From assembly GCF_017676385.1 (NCBI RefSeq), contig NZ_JAFFZN010000002.1, forward strand, positions 62,001 to 126,000: 64,000 nt of DNA, in the 5' to 3' direction. Both the position numbers and the translations under genes were made by a program. Below, piece by piece: positions 60,586 to 64,000 of the stretch. The notes below the pieces were generated by a model that saw only the letters and a list, made by a program, of their open reading frames with translations, had not been told where the DNA came from and made no database searches. How positions within the stretch are numbered: the stretch's first letter is position 1; each line of letters starts with the position of its first letter. Origin of the DNA: Streptomyces spirodelae (lineage in GTDB: Bacteria; Actinomycetota; Actinomycetes; Streptomycetales; Streptomycetaceae).

Positions 60586-61686
60586 GTGAGCGCACTGTTC
60601 GAGCCCCTCGCACTGCGGTCGGTGACCGTCCCCAACCGCGTCTGGATGGCGCCGATGTGCCAGTACTCGGCCGCCCCCGAAGGGCCGGGCCAGGGCGTTC
60701 CCACCGACTGGCACCTCGCCCACCTCGGTGCGCGGGCCGCCGGCGGGCTCGGCCTCGCGCTGGTCGAGGCCACGGCGGTCACCCCGGAGGGCCGGATCAG
60801 CCCCTACGACCTGGGCCTGTGGAGCGACCGCCAGCAGGAAGGCTTCGCCCGTATCACCCGCTTCCTGTCCGAGCAGGGCACCGTTCCCGGCATCCAGCTC
60901 GCCCACGCGGGCCGCAAGGCGTCCACCGAGCGCACGTGGGTCGACCGCGGCGCGCCGCTGGCACCCGGCGCGGGTCACGGCTGGCAGCCGGTCGGCCCCA
61001 GCCCGCTGCCGTTCACCGACGGACACACCACGCCCGAGGAGCTGACGCGCGAACAGGTGACCCAGCTCGTACGGCAGTTCGCGGACAGTGCCCGTCGCGC
61101 ATACGAGGCCGGGTTCAAGGTCGTCGAGCTCCACGGCGCGCACGGCTACCTGATCAACGAGTTCCTCTCCCCGTTCACCAACCGCCGCACCGACCAGTAC
61201 GGCGGCTCTTTCGAGGGCCGTACGCGGTTCGCGCTGGAGGTCGTCGAGGCGGTCCGCGCCGTCTGGCCGGAGGAACTGCCGCTGTTCTTCCGGATCTCGG
61301 CCACCGACTGGCTGACCGAGAACCCGGACGACGAGCGCGAGGGCTGGACCGCCGACGACACCGCCCGCCTCGCCAAGGAACTGCTCGCCCGCGGCGTCGA
61401 CCTGCTCGACACCTCGACCGGCGGCAACGCGCCCGACGCCCGTATCGAGGCAGCGCCCGGCTACCAGGTGCCGTTCGCCGAGCGGGTCAAGAAGGAGACG
61501 GACCTGTCCGTGGGCGCCGTCGGCCTGATCACCGAGCCCCGGCAGGCCGAGCAGATCGTCGCCTCGGGCCAGGCCGACGCGGTACTGCTCGGCCGCGAGC
61601 TGCTGCGCCGCCCGTACTGGGCGAACGAGGCCGCGGCCGAACTGGGCGCCGAACCGCGCCGTCCGGTGCAGTACCACAGATCGTAA
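60586..61686 (+). CDS. Old yellow enzyme family oxidoreductase (YqjM-like)
   Basis: 366 residues from GTG 60586 (GGAGA upstream). FMN ene-reductase: APMCQYSA near residue 24 holds the YqjM-type Cys and Tyr, HGAHGYLINEFLSP near residue 180 contains the substrate His pair, and GNAP, GLITEPRQAEQ and RELLRRPYW complete the pattern. Reduces activated C=C bonds with NAD(P)H, often for stress or xenobiotic defence. Controlled probably by the divergent ArsR-type repressor. Confidence 0.93.
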   Translation: MSALFEPLALRSVTVPNRVWMAPMCQYSAAPEGPGQGVPTDWHLAHLGARAAGGLGLALVEATAVTPEGRISPYDLGLWSDRQQEGFARITRFLSEQGTVPGIQLAHAGRKASTERTWVDRGAPLAPGAGHGWQPVGPSPLPFTDGHTTPEELTREQVTQLVRQFADSARRAYEAGFKVVELHGAHGYLINEFLSPFTNRRTDQYGGSFEGRTRFALEVVEAVRAVWPEELPLFFRISATDWLTENPDDEREGWTADDTARLAKELLARGVDLLDTSTGGNAPDARIEAAPGYQVPFAERVKKETDLSVGAVGLITEPRQAEQIVASGQADAVLLGRELLRRPYWANEAAAELGAEPRRPVQYHRS

Positions 61687-61747
61687 TCGGCTGAACCAGT
61701 GACGATTCGGAGGGGGTGCCCGGGGCGCCCCGGGGGCTGGCGGCGGT

Positions 61748-62386
61748 CTACTCCTTGCGGCCCGTCGCCGCGACGGTGACCCCGAGCCCGATCATGGCGA
61801 GCCCACCCGCCCCGCCCACCAGGGACAGCCGCTGCGGCGACCGCGCGAACCAGCTCCGCGCGGTGGCCGCGGCCAGCCCCCAGACGCCGTCCGAGACAAC
61901 GGCGATGACGTTGAAGACGAGGCCGAGCAGCAGCATCTGCGCCGCCACGTGCCCCTGCTCCCGGTCCACGAACTGCGGCAGTACGGCGGCGAAGAACACG
62001 ATCGTCTTGGGATTGGCGACCCCGACCGCGAACCCCTCCCACAGCGTGCGCAGCCCGCTGTGCGCCGTGGCCCGACCCTCGAACGCATCCTGCAGCGAAC
62101 GGCGCTGCCGCCACGCCTTGATGCCCAGGTGCACCAAATAGGCGGCGCCCGCCAGCTTCAGCACCGTGAAAACGAGCACGGACCGCTCCACCAGCGTCCC
62201 GATCCCCAGCGCCACAGCGACAACCAGGACGTACGCGCCCAGCGTGTTCCCCACCACCGTGGTGAGCGCCGCCCGCCGCCCGTGCGCCAGCGCCCGCCCG
62301 ACGACGAACAGCACGCTGGGGCCCGGCACGACGATGAGCAGGAACGACATCGCGGCGAAGGCGAGTACACGGTCGGTGGAGAGCAT
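61748..62386 (-). CDS. LysE-family amino-acid exporter
   Basis: 212 residues with about five to six spans. LLIVVPGPSVLFVVGRALAHG and NTLGAYVLV, then GFAVGVANPKTIVFFAAVLPQF, are the standard LysE/RhtB motifs. Exports an amino acid; which one is not clear. Not obviously linked to its neighbours. Confidence 0.92.
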   Translation of the reverse strand: MLSTDRVLAFAAMSFLLIVVPGPSVLFVVGRALAHGRRAALTTVVGNTLGAYVLVVAVALGIGTLVERSVLVFTVLKLAGAAYLVHLGIKAWRQRRSLQDAFEGRATAHSGLRTLWEGFAVGVANPKTIVFFAAVLPQFVDREQGHVAAQMLLLGLVFNVIAVVSDGVWGLAAATARSWFARSPQRLSLVGGAGGLAMIGLGVTVAATGRKE

Positions 62387-62516
62387 ACGTTCATCAAACC
62401 CGAGTCCACCCGGCCGCGCATATTCATTTGCACCGGCCGGGTGTTCCCCGCTTGCCTGCAGCTGCCACTGTCGCCGACGGGTCCGAACTGGGCCCCCTCA
62501 GGAGTGAATCGAACCG

Positions 62517-62870
62517 ATGCCGCTCATCGAAGTCACCTATGCGCCCGACGTACCCGAAGCGACGCTCCGCGAGCTCGGCTCGGTCCTCCCGCACCTCGTC
62601 TCCGTTGCGGTGGAGTGCCCCGAGGAGCCCTACGACGGTGATCTGCAACCCGGCGATGTGGAGCTCCGCTTCCGCCGACTCGGCCCCTTCGACCGGTGCG
62701 GCCTGGACGTGGTGATCGAGATCCGCTCCAAGTGGTTCGAGAGCAGAGCCGCCAACCGGCAGGAGCGCGTGGATCAGCTCCACGAGAGCATTGCCGAGGC
62801 CACCGGTCTCGACGACTTCGGTGTCTACCTCTCCCTCCCGGTGGCCGCCTGGTCCCAGGGCGAGGAGTAG
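62517..62870 (+). CDS. Tautomerase-like small protein
   Basis: 117 residues beginning MPLIEVTYAPDVPEATLREL, which has the Pro-1 and first beta strand of 4-oxalocrotonate tautomerase-type enzymes; GLDVVIEIRSKWFESRAANRQ follows and may be the second beta-alpha unit. If Met is removed, Pro-1 could act as the catalytic base. The rest is not a clear match, so the assignment is tentative. ATG 62517 is isolated from its neighbours; no operon evident. Confidence 0.65.
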   Translation: MPLIEVTYAPDVPEATLRELGSVLPHLVSVAVECPEEPYDGDLQPGDVELRFRRLGPFDRCGLDVVIEIRSKWFESRAANRQERVDQLHESIAEATGLDDFGVYLSLPVAAWSQGEE

Positions 62871-62903
62871 CGGCGTCCCGCCCCAGCCGCTCGCCTCCGC
62901 GCC

Positions 62904-63662
62904 CTATCCGTCATCCGGCCCGCGTCCAGCAGCGCCCTCCGAGTCCGCCTCGGGTCTCGTGTGGAGGATCTCGCGGCCCTGTTCGGCGGCACGGCTGATG
63001 CTCTCACCGACGAAGTCCATGAAGCGGGCGATGTTCTCCAGCCGGGCGGCGGCCGGAGTACCGCGGCCGAGGATGCCGACGCCGTGCCGTGCCGTCTGGG
63101 CGAGCTGGATGGTGCCCTGGGCAGCGGCGATCATCGACTGATACCAGACGTCGTCGTCGACGCTGTAGCGCTCGCGGCGGCGTTCGTCGCGTTCCCGGCG
63201 GACGAGGCCCTGTTCTTCGAGAAACGCGACCGCTTTGGAGACGGACGCCGGGCTGACCTGGAGGTGCTGCACGAGTTCGGACGCGGTGAGGCTGCCCGCG
63301 TCCGTGGTGAGCAGGCAGGTCAGCACCCGGGCCATCATCTTGGGCACGCCCTGCTTCATCAGGAGGGTGGTGAACCCCTCCTCGTACTCGCGCACGACCT
63401 CGGCGTCGCGCCCGTGGGCTTGTTCGGGCACCTGCGCGGCCCCTCGGGGGGCGGCCGGCCTGCGCCGGTGGGCGCGACGTTCGGTGGCGCGGTGTGCCAG
63501 GTCGGCGCGGTAGGCGGTGGGACCGCCGTTGCGCATCACCTCCCGCGTGATCGTGGAGGTGGGGCGATCGAGACGTCTGCCGATCTCCGCGTAGGCCAGC
63601 CCGTCGGCCAGGCCCAGCGCGATCTTCTGGCGTTCCTGCTGGGTGAGTCTGCCTCCCGGCAC
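62904..63662 (-). CDS. Regulator: IS30-type HTH fused to MarR/GbsR-like domain
   Basis: 252 residues from GTG 63662 (GGAGGGA upstream). Residues 1-50 (RLTQQERQKIALGLADGLAY, AEIGRRLDRPTSTITREVMR) are an HTH_38 domain, the DNA-binding module at the N-terminus of IS30-type transposases. From about residue 85, a MarR/GbsR-like winged helix follows (LTASELVQHLQVSPASVSKAVAFLEEQGLV). The gene is not a transposase; no catalytic domain is present. Divergent from a DUF4097 gene with GCAAC/GTTGC repeats between. Confidence 0.88.
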   Translation of the reverse strand: MPGGRLTQQERQKIALGLADGLAYAEIGRRLDRPTSTITREVMRNGGPTAYRADLAHRATERRAHRRRPAAPRGAAQVPEQAHGRDAEVVREYEEGFTTLLMKQGVPKMMARVLTCLLTTDAGSLTASELVQHLQVSPASVSKAVAFLEEQGLVRRERDERRRERYSVDDDVWYQSMIAAAQGTIQLAQTARHGVGILGRGTPAAARLENIARFMDFVGESISRAAEQGREILHTRPEADSEGAAGRGPDDG

Positions 63663-63717
63663 CGCGATCTCCCTCCGTGCTTCCTGGTGCCTCCACCTTA
63701 GCGTTCACTCCCTAGTC

Positions 63718-63822
63718 AATGCAACGGTCAGGGGTGTTTCGTTGCATTGTGTGGTGGTCAGTTGCAACGATATTGAGCATCTGAACTGCGGAGATACTGA
63801 TCGAGTGCAACAGGTTCGTTGC
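63718..63822. promoter_or_regulatory. GCAAC/GTTGC repeat cluster in divergent promoter
   Basis: AATGCAACG (63718-63726) and CGTTGCATT (63740-63748) form a perfect 9-bp inverted repeat; GTTGCAAC (63761-63768) is a palindrome; GCAAC (63807-63811) and GTTGC (63818-63822) are paired again, and GCAAC recurs at 63836. A low-GC island by local standards. Strong candidate for the operator of the regulator at 62904-63662. Confidence 0.78.
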
Positions 63823-63886
63823 TGGATCTGGAAAAGCAACGTAGCGTTTTCGATGTCAGAAACGACGACCGCAAGAGGAGAGCACG

Positions 63887-64000
63887 ATGCAGAAGTTCGA
63901 CACCCCCGCCCCGGTCTCCGTCGACCTGGACCTCCCCGCCGGGCGCGTGCAGTTCATCGCCGCCGACCGTGCCGACACCACCGTCGAGGTCCTGCCCGCG
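63887..64000 (+). CDS. DUF4097-family beta-repeat protein, 3' end outside window
   Basis: Starts at ATG 63887 (AGAGGAG upstream): MQKFDTPAPVSVDLDLPAGR then VQFIAADRADTTVEVLPA, the usual N-terminus of Streptomyces DUF4097 proteins, which are beta-rich and of unknown function. Only 38 codons are visible. The divergent GbsR-like regulator and the repeats upstream suggest it is that regulator's target. Confidence 0.85.
   Translation, partial: MQKFDTPAPVSVDLDLPAGRVQFIAADRADTTVEVLPA

Noticed and set aside
62904..63662. IS30-family insertion sequence
   Set aside because: Only the N-terminal HTH is shared; there is no DDE integrase domain and no terminal inverted repeats.

Overview
The window is a stretch of actinobacterial chromosome, almost certainly Streptomyces or a very close relative. 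The DNA is very GC-rich, GTG starts are common, strand-overlapping ATGA/GTGA junctions are frequent, and the gene order (leuS, degV, comEA, comEC, holA, rpsT, lepA, fadD, hemW, hrcA, dnaJ, rsmE, era, ybeY, phoH, leuA, recO, uppS, zur, znuBCA, glyS) is that of the conserved Streptomyces core. I see no rRNA, tRNA, CRISPR array, prophage or intact insertion sequence.

Layout. 1-13.2 kb: translation and DNA-handling genes (leuS 3' end, degV-like, comEA/comEC, holA, rpsT, lepA). 13.2-21.2 kb: an acyl-CoA ligase, a remnant of a response-regulator receiver domain, a SpoIIE-type phosphatase with two in-frame TTA (bldA-type) codons, then hemW, a DUF3097 gene and a metallo-beta-lactamase-fold gene on the minus strand. 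21.2-28.4 kb: the CIRCE-controlled hrcA-dnaJ pair, a 68-bp tandem repeat carrying the end of dnaJ and its hairpin, a nitronate monooxygenase, rsmE, HIT and RNase Z-like genes, and era with a deaminase-like partner. 28.4-32.1 kb: an accessory block (XRE regulator/MFS pump pair, a lipoprotein gene broken by one TGA, a YjbR protein). 32.1-39.1 kb: CBS/CorC-ybeY-phoH cluster, sugar kinase, secreted HAD phosphatase, and a protealysin-like protease with its emfourin-type inhibitor. 39.2-50 kb: attenuator-controlled leuA, TerB-like protein, beta-glucosidase, MMPL transporter with a two-component system, recO, uppS. 50-57 kb: a FabR/DesT-like TetR regulator with its apparent operators, a DrrAB-type exporter with a TetR regulator, and the zinc regulon zur-znuB-znuC-znuA with a Zur box. 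57-64 kb: glyS, a methyltransferase, a frameshifted Uma2 gene, an ArsR/old-yellow-enzyme pair, a LysE exporter, a tautomerase-like protein, and a fused IS30-type-HTH/MarR regulator divergent from a DUF4097 gene that runs off the window.

The points most worth following are: the open frame that runs from comEC through holA without a stop codon; the two TTA codons in the SpoIIE-type phosphatase gene; single lesions that each inactivate one gene (TGA in the lipoprotein, an exact 11-bp duplication in the Uma2 gene); the triplicated terminator-like unit after dnaJ; and the regulator/repeat arrays at 50.1 and 63.7 kb. I did not find a wholly new multi-gene system; most of the window is conserved core.
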